A stretch of DNA of 64,000 nucleotides. It comes from a bacterium. Lineage in GTDB: Bacteria; Cyanobacteriota; Vampirovibrionia; Gastranaerophilales; Gastranaerophilaceae. Shown in pieces: positions 1 to 8,989 of this stretch. Location of the stretch: positions 1 through 64,000 of the forward strand of contig JAFUEV010000015.1 in assembly GCA_017470245.1 (NCBI GenBank), written 5' to 3'. Made by a program: the position numbers and the translations under genes. Within the stretch, counting starts at the first letter, position 1, and each line of letters starts with the position of its first letter. Under the pieces are notes generated by a model. The model saw nothing but the letters and a program-made list of their open reading frames with translations, had not been told where the DNA came from and made no database searches.

Positions 1-289
1 TTAATCATTTTCCTGCGGCAGAGTGCCACATCGACAAGCTATTTGTTATTTAATTGTCATTCTTTAACTTTCGAGTGTCGCTGCGCCGGATGTTGACTCT
101 AGGTCAACCCTCTCGGAAAATGATACTTAATCATTTTCCTGCGGCAGAGTGCCACATCGACAAGCTATTTGTTATTTAATTGTCATTCTTTAACTTTCGA
201 GTGTCGCTGCGCCGGATGTTGACTCTAGGTCAACCCTCTCGAAAAATGATACTTAATCATTTTTCTGCGGCAGAGTGCCACATCGACAA
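1..289. repeat. 126-bp tandem direct repeat, 2.3 copies
   Basis: Two full units (1-126 and 127-252) and a partial third (253 to about 289) repeat with a period of exactly 126 bases. The array probably continues upstream of the window edge. Each unit junction forms a palindrome with 10-bp arms and the loop ACTTA (115-139 and 241-265). The two junction hairpins differ by a paired change, 116 G to 242 A and 138 C to 264 T, which keeps base pairing. A second small hairpin lies inside each unit (GTTGAC / GTCAAC at 92-97 and 103-108). No reading frame of interest is present. It lies upstream of the spmA-like gene; 290-404 is AT-rich and shows no other recognisable feature. Confidence 0.95.
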
Positions 290-404
290 GCTATTTATTT
301 TCTATTGTCAATTGAACAACATATCCATAATATTATGACAATGTTATTTCGTCAATATTTTTAACGATTTTGATTTATATTCAATTTTCAAATAAAATAA
401 ATCT

Positions 405-1013
405 ATGAATTACATTTGGTATTTTTTAATTATTATATCCATCGTTTTTGGGGCTAAAAACGGAACTCTGAATGAAGTCGCTAACGCAATATTTTCAGGT
501 ACGGAATCTGCTGTAAAAATAGTTTTAACATTACTGGGTATTATGACTTTTTGGCTTGGCATAATGAAAATAGCCGAAAAATCAGGTATTGTTGAATTTT
601 TATCAAAAATTCTTAATCCGATTGCTAAACGTATTTTTTCTGAATTACCTAAAGATAGCCCTATTATAGGCGATGTAGCAATGAATTTCTCCGCAAATGC
701 CTTAGGTCTGGCTAATGCAGCAACTCCTATCGGAATAAAAGCAATTGAAGGTATGCAAAAATTAAATAAAGAGAAAGAAAGCGCCTCAAATTCTATGTGC
801 ATGCTTTTAGCAATGAACACTGCCGGTTTTCAACTTATTCCGGCTACAGTTATTGCAATATTAGCCGCAAACGGCAGCACTTCACCAACAGAAATTATTG
901 TTCCTACTCTAATTGTTACAAGTACCGCATTTATTTCCGCTATTTTAATTGCAAAGTTCTTCCAAAAAGTTTTCCCTCCTCAAATAGAAAAGGAGGCTGA
1001 TAATGCCGATTAA
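405..1013 (+). CDS. spmA: SpmA-like nucleoside-recognition (Gate domain) membrane protein
   Basis: A 202-residue polytopic membrane protein resembling spore maturation protein A. It has a first hydrophobic segment at about 3-18, a conserved middle with FWLGIMKIAEKSG and the motif NALGLANAATPIGIKA, and further hydrophobic stretches at about 130-190. This matches the nucleoside recognition/Gate domain family, whose members work as SpmA-SpmB pairs. The next gene is the SpmB partner and overlaps this one by 11 bases, so the two are translationally coupled. No clear Shine-Dalgarno precedes the ATG. In Bacillus the pair affects spore core dehydration; most homologues are in non-sporulating bacteria and their role is unknown. 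No sporulation gene is seen nearby, so the transported molecule cannot be inferred. Confidence 0.85.
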   Translation: MNYIWYFLIIISIVFGAKNGTLNEVANAIFSGTESAVKIVLTLLGIMTFWLGIMKIAEKSGIVEFLSKILNPIAKRIFSELPKDSPIIGDVAMNFSANALGLANAATPIGIKAIEGMQKLNKEKESASNSMCMLLAMNTAGFQLIPATVIAILAANGSTSPTEIIVPTLIVTSTAFISAILIAKFFQKVFPPQIEKEADNAD

Positions 1014-1542
1014 AGAATTTATTGATGTACTTTCATTATGGGCTTTACCTGCTATAATTTTAATTATTCTTACAGTTGCAATAATAAAAAAAGTGCCTGT
1101 TTATGAAGCCTTTATTGAAGGTGCAAAAGAAGGAGCAAAAGTCAGTTTCAATATTATTCCGTATCTCGTTGCTATTATAGTTGCAGTTTCTATGCTTAGA
1201 GCATCAGGTGCTATTGACTCACTCGCAAATCTCTGTTCTGGTATATTAACCAAAATACATTTACCTGCAGACGTTTTACCTCTTGCGTTTGTTCGTTCAC
1301 TTTCCGGAAGTGCTGCAATAGGAGTCTTTTCTGATATCGTACAACACAATGATATAAATTCATACACAACTAAACTCTCCGCTATTATGATGGGATGTTC
1401 GGAAACAACTTTTTATGTTTTAACTGTTTATTTTGGTGCAGTTGGTATAAAAAAATACAGATATGCACTATTAACTGGTATCTCGGCTGATATTATCGGG
1501 ATTATTATGTCTATTGTTATTGCACGATTTTTCTTTATGTAA
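1003..1542 (+). CDS. spmB: SpmB-like nucleoside-recognition membrane protein
   Basis: A 179-residue membrane protein resembling spore maturation protein B. Family-typical stretches are visible: YEAFIEGAKEGAKVSFNIIP near residues 28-47, LAFVRSLSGSAAIGVFSD near 92-109, and MMGCSETTFYVLTVYFGAVG near 126-145. About five hydrophobic segments are present. A strong AAAGGAGG-type ribosome site sits inside the end of the spmA-like gene, 7 bases before this ATG. It forms one unit with spmA and is followed by aroA after about 40 bases. The function of the pair outside endospore formers is unknown. The family assignment is confident; the role is not. Confidence 0.85.
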   Translation: MPIKEFIDVLSLWALPAIILIILTVAIIKKVPVYEAFIEGAKEGAKVSFNIIPYLVAIIVAVSMLRASGAIDSLANLCSGILTKIHLPADVLPLAFVRSLSGSAAIGVFSDIVQHNDINSYTTKLSAIMMGCSETTFYVLTVYFGAVGIKKYRYALLTGISADIIGIIMSIVIARFFFM

Positions 1543-1583
1543 CTTTAATTGCCAAAATCTTTTATTTATTGTCTAATAAAATT

Positions 1584-2861
1584 ATGGATATTACCGTTAA
1601 AAAAATTAATGCATTAAAGGGTTCAATCGAAATACCCGCAGATAAATCTCTTACACATAGAGCGTTTATGTTTTCCTCTCTTACAAAAGGGAAATGCAAA
1701 ATTTCTAATTATTCAAAAGGTGCAGATTGTCTTTCAACACTTGAAATTATTAAACAATTAGGCTGCACAGTTAATTATATAAACGAAAAAGAACTAATTA
1801 TTGATGCATCTAAAGCATTAACAGAACCATCAATGCCGTTAAATTGCGGAAATTCTGGCACAACAACAAGATTAATGGCAGGTATACTTGCAGGTCAACC
1901 ATTTGATTGCAAACTATTCGGAGATGAGAGTCTATCAAAACGTCCAATGAAACGTGTTATTGCCCCGCTTGAGTTAATGGGCGCAAAATTTATTCATAAT
2001 GATTTTAAGCTACCAATTGAAATACAAGGTTCTCAATTACACGGAATAGATTATAACTCACAATTAGCATCCGCACAGGTAAAATCTTGTATCCTCCTTG
2101 CCGGACTTAATGCAGAAGGAACAACAACTTATACGGAGCCATACAAATCACGAAATCATACCGAACTTATGCTTGAATATATGGGCGCAAATATAACCAC
2201 AGAAGGCAATAAAGTTTCCGTGCAGAAATCACAACTTAAACCTGTTGATTTTAAAATATGCGGTGACATATCTTCTGCAGCTTTCTTTATAGTTGCTGCA
2301 CTAATAGTACCTGATTCGGATATTATAATAAAGAATGTCGGAATTAATAAAACACGCAGAGGAATTATAGATATTTTACAAAAAATGAACGGCGATATAA
2401 CTCTTTTAAATAAAAGAACTATAGCAAATGAAGAAATCGCGGATATTAGAGTAAAATATTCAAATTTAAAAGCAACAACAATTCAAGGTAGTATAATTCC
2501 TGCATTAATTGATGAAATTCCGGTTTTGACAGTTGCCGCAACTCAAGCAGATGGCACAACGATTATAAAAGATGCAACTGATTTAAGAAATAAAGAAGCA
2601 GACAGAATTACATCTGTTGCTACCGAATTAAAAAAACTTGGCGCCAATATAGAAGAACAACCTGACGGCTTTATTATTCAAGGGAAAACGGAACTGTCAG
2701 GAAACTGTGAAATAGAATGTTACCACGACCACAGAATTGCTATGAGCAGCTTTGTTGCAGGTTTGATATGCAAAAAACCCATCAAAATTAATCAATTTCA
2801 ATGGGTTAATATATCTTTTCCTGAATTTCTAAATTTAATGAACAATATTATTTCATATTAG
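1584..2861 (+). CDS. aroA: 3-phosphoshikimate 1-carboxyvinyltransferase (EPSP synthase)
   Basis: Transfers the enolpyruvyl group from PEP to shikimate-3-phosphate, the sixth step of the shikimate pathway, in the cytoplasm. Visible family motifs are ADKSLTHRA (PEP/S3P-binding lysine, serine, arginine), NSGTTTRL, LFGDESLSKRPM, DEIPVLTVAA with the catalytic Asp, RNKEADRI, and a C-terminal DHRIAMS. At 425 residues it is a full-length two-domain enzyme. I prefer the ATG at 1584; an in-frame TTG at 1569 would add five residues, and neither has a clear Shine-Dalgarno. Its 3' end overlaps the convergent zinc-ribbon gene by 14 bases. It follows spmB closely and may be co-transcribed with it. Confidence 0.95.
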   Translation: MDITVKKINALKGSIEIPADKSLTHRAFMFSSLTKGKCKISNYSKGADCLSTLEIIKQLGCTVNYINEKELIIDASKALTEPSMPLNCGNSGTTTRLMAGILAGQPFDCKLFGDESLSKRPMKRVIAPLELMGAKFIHNDFKLPIEIQGSQLHGIDYNSQLASAQVKSCILLAGLNAEGTTTYTEPYKSRNHTELMLEYMGANITTEGNKVSVQKSQLKPVDFKICGDISSAAFFIVAALIVPDSDIIIKNVGINKTRRGIIDILQKMNGDITLLNKRTIANEEIADIRVKYSNLKATTIQGSIIPALIDEIPVLTVAATQADGTTIIKDATDLRNKEADRITSVATELKKLGANIEEQPDGFIIQGKTELSGNCEIECYHDHRIAMSSFVAGLICKKPIKINQFQWVNISFPEFLNLMNNIISY

Positions 2862-3660
2862 AATTTTGCGGATATTTTATATATGTATTTCCGTTTTCAT
2901 CATAGTTAAAGTTTATATATATTTTTTCACCTTTATAATCTTCAGGCGGAATTTGGAAGCTGTTTATGTTTGTCAATGCCAAAGAAACTGAATCATCCAA
3001 ACTATCATTATATGAACGATTTACAACACGTTTTACATCAATAATACCTTCTTTATTAATAGTAAATACAACTGTTGTCGTACATAATTTTTTACCATTG
3101 GGTTTTATCATTGATTTATCCCATTTACGGTCAAATTCATTTCCAATGTCTTTTAAATAATCTCTTAAAACAGGAGAAATAGTTTTAAAAGTTAAATTTA
3201 AAACCGGCAAATTTGCAAGAGGGTCACTCTTTTTAAATGCCGATGGAACTGAATCATCCCAAAAAGTATCAACACTAGGCATTTTCGCAGTAGCTTGAGC
3301 TACATTTTCATTTACTTTAGCTAATTTATGTTTTTTATGCGGAGGCAAAACAAAAACCAAAACACATAATACTATAATTACTCCTAAAGCAATAAAGGAC
3401 TTTTTCTTTTCTTTTTGAGTTTCAAAATATTCTGTTGCCTCTTCTGGAGTCATTTTTCTCTTTTTCTTTGCAGGAGGCGCACTTGGAGGTATTAATTCTT
3501 CATCTCCATATCCGTATGAAACACTTGTTGAAGTCGAATACTCTTCATTTCCTTCTGTTTCTTCTTGCTCGTCTTCTATTTCTTCAAATGAATCATTCCC
3601 ACAATCGCAGAATTCAGGATATTCATCAAATTCTTTATGACATTCAGTGCATCTGTACAT
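2848..3660 (-). CDS. Zinc-ribbon, single-pass membrane protein with TonB-C-like domain
   Basis: A 270-residue protein in three parts. Residues 1-22 hold a small zinc ribbon (Cys4, Cys7, Cys18, Cys20). An acidic then basic linker is followed by one membrane segment at about 88-107 (FIALGVIIVLCVLVFVLP). The rest lies on the far side of the membrane and ends in a region resembling TonB C-terminal domains, with TTTVVFTINKEGIIDVKRVV and later NINSFQIPPEDY. TonB-like domains usually contact outer-membrane or periplasmic partners. It is the last gene of the minus-strand cluster, after the FHA-like and vWA genes (19-bp gap). Function is unknown; the TonB similarity is a fold-level impression. Confidence 0.6.
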   Translation of the reverse strand: MYRCTECHKEFDEYPEFCDCGNDSFEEIEDEQEETEGNEEYSTSTSVSYGYGDEELIPPSAPPAKKKRKMTPEEATEYFETQKEKKKSFIALGVIIVLCVLVFVLPPHKKHKLAKVNENVAQATAKMPSVDTFWDDSVPSAFKKSDPLANLPVLNLTFKTISPVLRDYLKDIGNEFDRKWDKSMIKPNGKKLCTTTVVFTINKEGIIDVKRVVNRSYNDSLDDSVSLALTNINSFQIPPEDYKGEKIYINFNYDENGNTYIKYPQNSNMK

Positions 3661-3679
3661 TATTTATTTTCCTTTATAA

Positions 3680-5353
3680 TTAAAAATCTTTATCTACTTT
3701 TTCCATAAGTTCTTCTCTTATTATGATTTCATATTTAGTATTACCTAACATTGTTGTTTCCATAATAAGAATTGCTGTAGGAAGTAATGCAGCAATGAAA
3801 CTTAATACCATACCCATTACGTCACCACCCATTACACCGATAAAATATGATGCGTTCATTGATACTTCAATAAATACAACACAAAGTGCAATTATAAACC
3901 ATTTTTTTGCTTCTTTTTTCAAGTTTTTACTACTTTCAACACCGTGAAGTACAACTCCATGCTGGTTATAGTCACTAAATCCATCCTGTTTTATTACGTT
4001 AGAACCTAGAACTCTTTTTGTTGTTGCAAATGAAGTTGCAAAACAGTGGAAAGCAAATATAATCATAAACATTGCTAACACAAGGAATATCGGTGAAAAT
4101 TTAAACCCTTCAGCAAGTCTTATCCAACCTGCAGCTTCAGGGAAACATTCAGCCAATGTTTGTGAAACACCATAAGCCAAGAACGGAGCGGTAATTACAC
4201 CCAAACCATATTCTAAACCTGCTTTAATTTCAAGGTTAAAAATCTTATTACTTATATCTTTTAATTTCTTTCTTGTAATATTATTTACAAAAAGTTGAAT
4301 CCATTGTTGATAATCTTTTACAACAGCTTGAAAATCTTCTCTGCTTTCATAACTATCAAGTTCTTCACCGCTTTCAGCAATGATATTCTTAGTAAATCCG
4401 GCAAATATACCAAGGAATATACATAAGAATGAACATAATAACAACATTTGAGGAATTAATACAGGTAAAGCGTATGTATGGTTCAATAATTCAGCTAATG
4501 AGAATACTATTACACAAATATATACACCACCTGAAGTTAATAAGCAGGATCTCTGTATTAATACTGATGATGCAGAAACATTTTTCTTTGCTTTATTCTG
4601 CAACATTAAGAATTGTCCTTGTTTCAACAACAAAGTAACAATAATAAATGATATTGAAGCTAAGAATAATACTTTATTTTGCAATTGACCATTTAATGAA
4701 TCAAGTCTTATGATATCCTTCAAAATATAAGCCATTGCAATAGGAACAAAAGCAATTAAAATGTTTAAGAAACTAAGCATAACCTCATTCTGAGAAAGTT
4801 TATTTCTTAAATAATTTGATTTATATGCTATTTCTTTTGTTATTAAAGCTCTTCTTCTTTCTATATCAGCTTTTTTTCTGTCTATTTTAATTTTTGTTTG
4901 AGCACCAACACCTTTACCATACAAGGTTTCAATATCTTGTTCGTTAAGTTCTTCGTCCTCAATCATTGTAATTGTTTTTTTACTTTCGGCTTTTTTAATT
5001 TTTTCAGCACTTTTTCTGTTTGCAAGTTCTAATGAACCTGAAACTATTTTTGGATTTGTACCGCCTGCTGTAATTTTTATACTAATAAATTCATCACTAT
5101 CAGAAATCATCAACTTACATAAAGAACCAATTTCAATTGTTTTACCGATAGGTTGACCTCTAAATAAAACCTTATCACTTCTAAAATTGTTGACTATGTG
5201 CCATTTCCCGGCATCTGTTTTTTGAAGAGATAAAATCAAATCAAAACCCAAATCCAATTTATAGTGACATCCGGGGGCAGAGCCTATATTTATAACGTTA
5301 GTAGAGTCATTAAATGTTTTTTCGTTATTTTTAGATGAAATTATTACTGTCAT
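3680..5353 (-). CDS. Polytopic membrane protein with degenerate N-terminal FHA-like domain
   Basis: A 557-residue protein. Residues 1-95 look like an FHA fold: an INIGSAPGCHYKL strand, then FRGQPIG and GSLCKLMI. The Ser-Arg-x-x-His phosphothreonine-binding residues of classical FHA domains are missing, so phosphopeptide binding is doubtful. A charged cytoplasmic linker (100-190) is followed by about eight hydrophobic segments, near 192-212, 228-246, 272-290, 295-322, 380-400, 420-442 and two within 487-540. A cytoplasmic loop (about 325-375) separates the halves. It sits between the vWA gene (9-bp gap upstream) and the zinc-ribbon gene (19-bp gap downstream). I do not recognise a named family for the membrane part. 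Confidence 0.6.
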   Translation of the reverse strand: MTVIISSKNNEKTFNDSTNVINIGSAPGCHYKLDLGFDLILSLQKTDAGKWHIVNNFRSDKVLFRGQPIGKTIEIGSLCKLMISDSDEFISIKITAGGTNPKIVSGSLELANRKSAEKIKKAESKKTITMIEDEELNEQDIETLYGKGVGAQTKIKIDRKKADIERRRALITKEIAYKSNYLRNKLSQNEVMLSFLNILIAFVPIAMAYILKDIIRLDSLNGQLQNKVLFLASISFIIVTLLLKQGQFLMLQNKAKKNVSASSVLIQRSCLLTSGGVYICVIVFSLAELLNHTYALPVLIPQMLLLCSFLCIFLGIFAGFTKNIIAESGEELDSYESREDFQAVVKDYQQWIQLFVNNITRKKLKDISNKIFNLEIKAGLEYGLGVITAPFLAYGVSQTLAECFPEAAGWIRLAEGFKFSPIFLVLAMFMIIFAFHCFATSFATTKRVLGSNVIKQDGFSDYNQHGVVLHGVESSKNLKKEAKKWFIIALCVVFIEVSMNASYFIGVMGGDVMGMVLSFIAALLPTAILIMETTMLGNTKYEIIIREELMEKVDKDF

Positions 5354-5362
5354 GTTAATCCT

Positions 5363-6031
5363 CTATCTTCCTACTGCTTCCATAAATTTTCTTACGGCTA
5401 AGTCTACATTTTCTTCTGAAGCCATTATTAAATGTTTCTCATCCATAACCGGCAATAATGTTTGTCTAACAGTATCCAATTTTTGAGGATGAGCATATAA
5501 AAATGCTAATGTTAAATCAGGTACATATTTTAAAGTATTTTTGATATTTGAAGGCAATGTATTCCAGTTTATTTGTCTTAAAATATCACCTTCATTTTCT
5601 AAATCACCTAATATGATAATTGCGGGTTTATAGCCTTGTTCTTCATATCTTAAAGCATCTCCGATTGCTTTCTTTAAAGCTAAACCGTATGCGGTACCAT
5701 AACTTTTTTCATCATAAGCACCACGCTTCTTCATTGCTTCTTTTATTTGAGGCAATTTATGCGGATTTCCGTTATATATATTATAAGTATCCTCTGATAC
5801 TATATATATCAACGCATGATCTTCCGAGTCTAACCTTTTTGATATTCTCAATATCAACTGTTCCTGATCATTTTGCAATGACCTGTTTGATGCTGATATA
5901 TCAAGTAAAAATATTGTTGCTACTGGCTTAAATTCAGCCAAATCCATATTTGCAAACATTACATATAGCGCTTTCGCAACAAAGAGCACTAATAACAATA
6001 CTAATCCTAATGTACAAGTTCTTTTAAACAT
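5363..6031 (-). CDS. Membrane-anchored von Willebrand factor A (vWA) domain protein
   Basis: A 222-residue protein with one N-terminal hydrophobic segment (about 6-28) that should anchor it to the membrane. A vWA domain follows. The metal-ion-dependent adhesion site looks complete: DISAS at 44-48 (D-x-S-x-S), a threonine in SYGTAYGLAL, and an aspartate in IIILGDLENEGD. A metal-bridged protein interaction role is therefore plausible. It is the first gene of the minus-strand cluster with the FHA-like and zinc-ribbon genes, spaced by 9 and 19 bases, which indicates one operon. vWA and FHA domains often occur together in secretion and regulatory complexes. The partner here is unknown. Confidence 0.75.
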   Translation of the reverse strand: MFKRTCTLGLVLLLVLFVAKALYVMFANMDLAEFKPVATIFLLDISASNRSLQNDQEQLILRISKRLDSEDHALIYIVSEDTYNIYNGNPHKLPQIKEAMKKRGAYDEKSYGTAYGLALKKAIGDALRYEEQGYKPAIIILGDLENEGDILRQINWNTLPSNIKNTLKYVPDLTLAFLYAHPQKLDTVRQTLLPVMDEKHLIMASEENVDLAVRKFMEAVGR

Positions 6032-6069
6032 ACTACTTCTCGAAACTACTAATTAACATAAGAATTGTA

Positions 6070-7563
6070 TCATATTTTTTTTATTTTATGCAAGTTGTTT
6101 ATTTTTTTAAAACTCCAAAAATCAGGGTGTAATAAAGCCAAAAATGGTATTAATTCAAGACGTCCGATTAGCATATTCAAAATAAATATTATTTTTGAAA
6201 TCGTATGTATGGAGGAGAAATTTCCCATAGGACCTACTATTCCAAATGCAGGACCTACATTCCCCAATGAAGCTATAGCAGATGTAACACCTACAACAAC
6301 ATTTTGTTCTGTATACACAAGTATAACAGCACTAATTGCAAAAATAGCATAATAAAATATCACAAATGATATCATTTGTTTTACGTTATCTTCACTAATA
6401 ATAGTTCGATTTATCTTTATCGGATAAACACCATTTGGATGGTATATTTTTGATACTTGACGTTTTAAATATTTAAAAATAAATATAAGTCTTAAAAGTT
6501 TTAGTCCGCCTGATGCAGAACCAATTGATGCGCCACAAAACATTAATAAAAACAACAATAATTTTGCTCTTAAATTCCATTCATTGTAGTCCGCAGAAAC
6601 AAATCCCGTTGTCGTTATTATTGATACTACCTGAAAGAATGCCTGTTCAAATGCTTCTTTTATTCCGTATATATGATGAGCTATCAAGGTGACAGCTATA
6701 AACAATGTAAATAAAAGAACTATAACAAAATATAATTTAAACTCATCATCTTTAAAAAGTGCCATAAAATTACGTTTAACATATATTTTATATTGCAATG
6801 CAAAGTTCATTCCGGATAGGAACATAAATACGGCAATTGTCCATATAAATTTAGGTTGTCCATATTGCATTATACTGTTTGCAGCAGGAGAAAAACCCCC
6901 ACCTGATAAGCTTGAACAAGAATTACAAATAGAATCAAAAACCGGCATTCCCATATATATCAGCAAAAATATTTCAAGCAAGGTTAATACAAAATATATT
7001 TCCCATAATGCTGCTGCCGTTTGGCGTATTCTGGGAGTAAGTTTACTTTCCGTCGAACTTGCCCCAGGAGATTCCGCAAAAAACATTTGTCTTCCTGCAA
7101 TTGCAAATTGAGGTAAAATTGCAATAAATAATACCAATATTCCCATACCGCCTAACCATTGGCTAAAAGAACGCCAAAAGAACATTGTTTTCGGGAATAT
7201 TGAAAAATCAGACAATACCGTTGCACCTGTAGTTGTTACACCTGATGTTGCTTCAAACATTGCATCTATAGGTTTTAAACCGAAATAAATAAAAGTTATT
7301 GCTGATAATATTGCAAATAAAATCCATGATAATAAAACGACTGCAAGAGTTTCACCACGGTTAATATTATTAAACTCTTCTCCGCTTTTTTCTCCACCCC
7401 TAAACACTCTGCTCAACAGATATGATAATGCAGAAGATACGACAAAAGGCTGATATGCATCAAACTCTTTAAAAATCAAAGCAAAAATAACAGGTACGAG
7501 CATTACTACCGAAAGGTATTTTAATATTAAACTTACAGTATTAAAAACATATCTGAAATTCAT
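6070..7563 (-). CDS. trkH: Trk/Ktr-type potassium transporter membrane subunit
   Basis: A 497-residue TrkH/KtrB-family channel subunit that takes up K+ across the inner membrane. The four pore-loop repeats are visible: ATSGVTTTGATV (about 100-111), SSLSGGGFSPA (about 217-227), SIITTTGFVSAD (about 315-326) and ASLGNVGPAFG (about 431-441). The glycine of each selectivity-filter loop is retained. It starts 2 bases after trkA, so the pair is a single operon that supplies both the pore and its cytoplasmic nucleotide-binding regulator. Length matches TrkH (about 480-500). The C-terminus overlaps nothing; the vWA gene lies 38 bases away on the same strand. Confidence 0.92.
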   Translation of the reverse strand: MNFRYVFNTVSLILKYLSVVMLVPVIFALIFKEFDAYQPFVVSSALSYLLSRVFRGGEKSGEEFNNINRGETLAVVLLSWILFAILSAITFIYFGLKPIDAMFEATSGVTTTGATVLSDFSIFPKTMFFWRSFSQWLGGMGILVLFIAILPQFAIAGRQMFFAESPGASSTESKLTPRIRQTAAALWEIYFVLTLLEIFLLIYMGMPVFDSICNSCSSLSGGGFSPAANSIMQYGQPKFIWTIAVFMFLSGMNFALQYKIYVKRNFMALFKDDEFKLYFVIVLLFTLFIAVTLIAHHIYGIKEAFEQAFFQVVSIITTTGFVSADYNEWNLRAKLLLFLLMFCGASIGSASGGLKLLRLIFIFKYLKRQVSKIYHPNGVYPIKINRTIISEDNVKQMISFVIFYYAIFAISAVILVYTEQNVVVGVTSAIASLGNVGPAFGIVGPMGNFSSIHTISKIIFILNMLIGRLELIPFLALLHPDFWSFKKINNLHKIKKI

Positions 7564-7565
7564 TA

Positions 7566-8909
7566 TTATGTACCTTTTTTAAAATAGTTAAGAATTATAT
7601 CTGCATTTTCTTGTGTTGTAAAAACAATCAGGTTATCAAACGGCATTACCTGAGTTGTACCTCGAGGTATTATAACTCTGTTTCGTCTTTGAATTATCGC
7701 TATTATCGCCTTACAAGGTAATTTTAAATTCATTAACGTATCTGCTTTAAAATTAAACGGAACATTTATTTCCAATACTTTTCCCTGTCCTCTTTCAACA
7801 GTAGCAAGTATTTCAACTTCTGTTTTTATTAAATGATTTTCTATATCATCAATAGCAGCAGCATCTTGTGATATTGCAACATCAATACCTACTTTTTCAA
7901 ATAATTTTGCATTAGCATTTTTGGATACTCTTGTAATAACTTTCGGAACACCAAGTTGTTTAGAAAGCAAAGAGCATAACAGATTTTTTTCATCATTATT
8001 TGTAACACAAATAACAACATCTGATTCACCAACTCTTTCTTCCTCTAATAATCCGTAATTTGCACCATCACCATTTATTACAAGCGTGCTTTTTAAATTT
8101 TCCGTAAGTTCTACACATCTGTCATAATCGTATTCTATGATTTTTATTTTCATATTAACTTTTTCAAGATTTTGAGCAAGCATTAATCCGACATTACCGC
8201 CGCCTATGATAGTGACCTGCTTAACCCCCATATTATCTTGAAAAAATTTATTCGCCAATATATCAAGAGAATATGAAGAACCCATAAATATAACTTTATC
8301 ATTGATTTGTAACTCAGTATCACCATTTGGAATAAATAAAGTATCCTCTCTTGTAATACCTACGATTAAAGTTTCTTCGGGAAAACTGCAATCTTTAATT
8401 TTTTTATTCAGGAATTTTGTACCTTCAACAACTCTATATTCCAACAATCTGGCCTTGCCGTTTGCAAAATTTTCAACATCAATAGCATTTGGGACTGTAA
8501 TAATTCTAAAAATTTCTTGGGTCATAAGTTCTTCAGGCCAAAGAACATAATCAATCATCAGTTCTCGTTGATATTTAGAGCCTCTAACCAGAGATAATGA
8601 CTCAACATTGTCCTTTTTACTAACAAAACAAACTGTTTTTAATTTTGTCATATTAGTAACAGTCAAGCAAGCAACAATATTTGCTTCATCATTATCGGAA
8701 CAAGCTATAAAAATATCTGCATCTTTTATACCTATTGTTTCCAAAATAGAAATATTAGAGCCTGAACCCTGAACATATTCAACATCCAGTTTTTGAAATT
8801 CTTCATTATTTGAATACGTATCATCTATTACAACTATATCGTGATCTTCATATAATTTTGCCGCAATTAAACACGCTGTTTCATTTGCACCATATATTAC
8901 AATTTTCAT
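7566..8909 (-). CDS. trkA: Trk potassium uptake regulatory subunit (two RCK units)
   Basis: A 447-residue cytoplasmic regulator made of two tandem RCK_N plus RCK_C units, the length of E. coli TrkA (458). The second Rossmann motif is intact (IIGGGNVGLMLAQNLE, about 230-245). The first is altered: IYGANETACLIAAKL replaces the usual GxGxxG, so the first nucleotide site may be weak. DGANYGLLEEERV and CVTNNDEKNLL are typical of the second unit. It gates TrkH by binding NAD(H) or adenine nucleotides; trkH follows after 2 bases. The ATG start lies in an AT-rich gap with no strong Shine-Dalgarno. Confidence 0.92.
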   Translation of the reverse strand: MKIVIYGANETACLIAAKLYEDHDIVVIDDTYSNNEEFQKLDVEYVQGSGSNISILETIGIKDADIFIACSDNDEANIVACLTVTNMTKLKTVCFVSKKDNVESLSLVRGSKYQRELMIDYVLWPEELMTQEIFRIITVPNAIDVENFANGKARLLEYRVVEGTKFLNKKIKDCSFPEETLIVGITREDTLFIPNGDTELQINDKVIFMGSSYSLDILANKFFQDNMGVKQVTIIGGGNVGLMLAQNLEKVNMKIKIIEYDYDRCVELTENLKSTLVINGDGANYGLLEEERVGESDVVICVTNNDEKNLLCSLLSKQLGVPKVITRVSKNANAKLFEKVGIDVAISQDAAAIDDIENHLIKTEVEILATVERGQGKVLEINVPFNFKADTLMNLKLPCKAIIAIIQRRNRVIIPRGTTQVMPFDNLIVFTTQENADIILNYFKKGT

Positions 8910-8989
8910 AATAAAATATCCCTAAGTAATATAAAACTTATAAACTAAAAAGGGATTTTTGTCCATTATGCAATATTTTTAAATATTGG

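Noticed and set aside
1..289. CRISPR array
   Set aside because: The unit is a 126-bp direct repeat without distinct spacers, and no cas genes are present.
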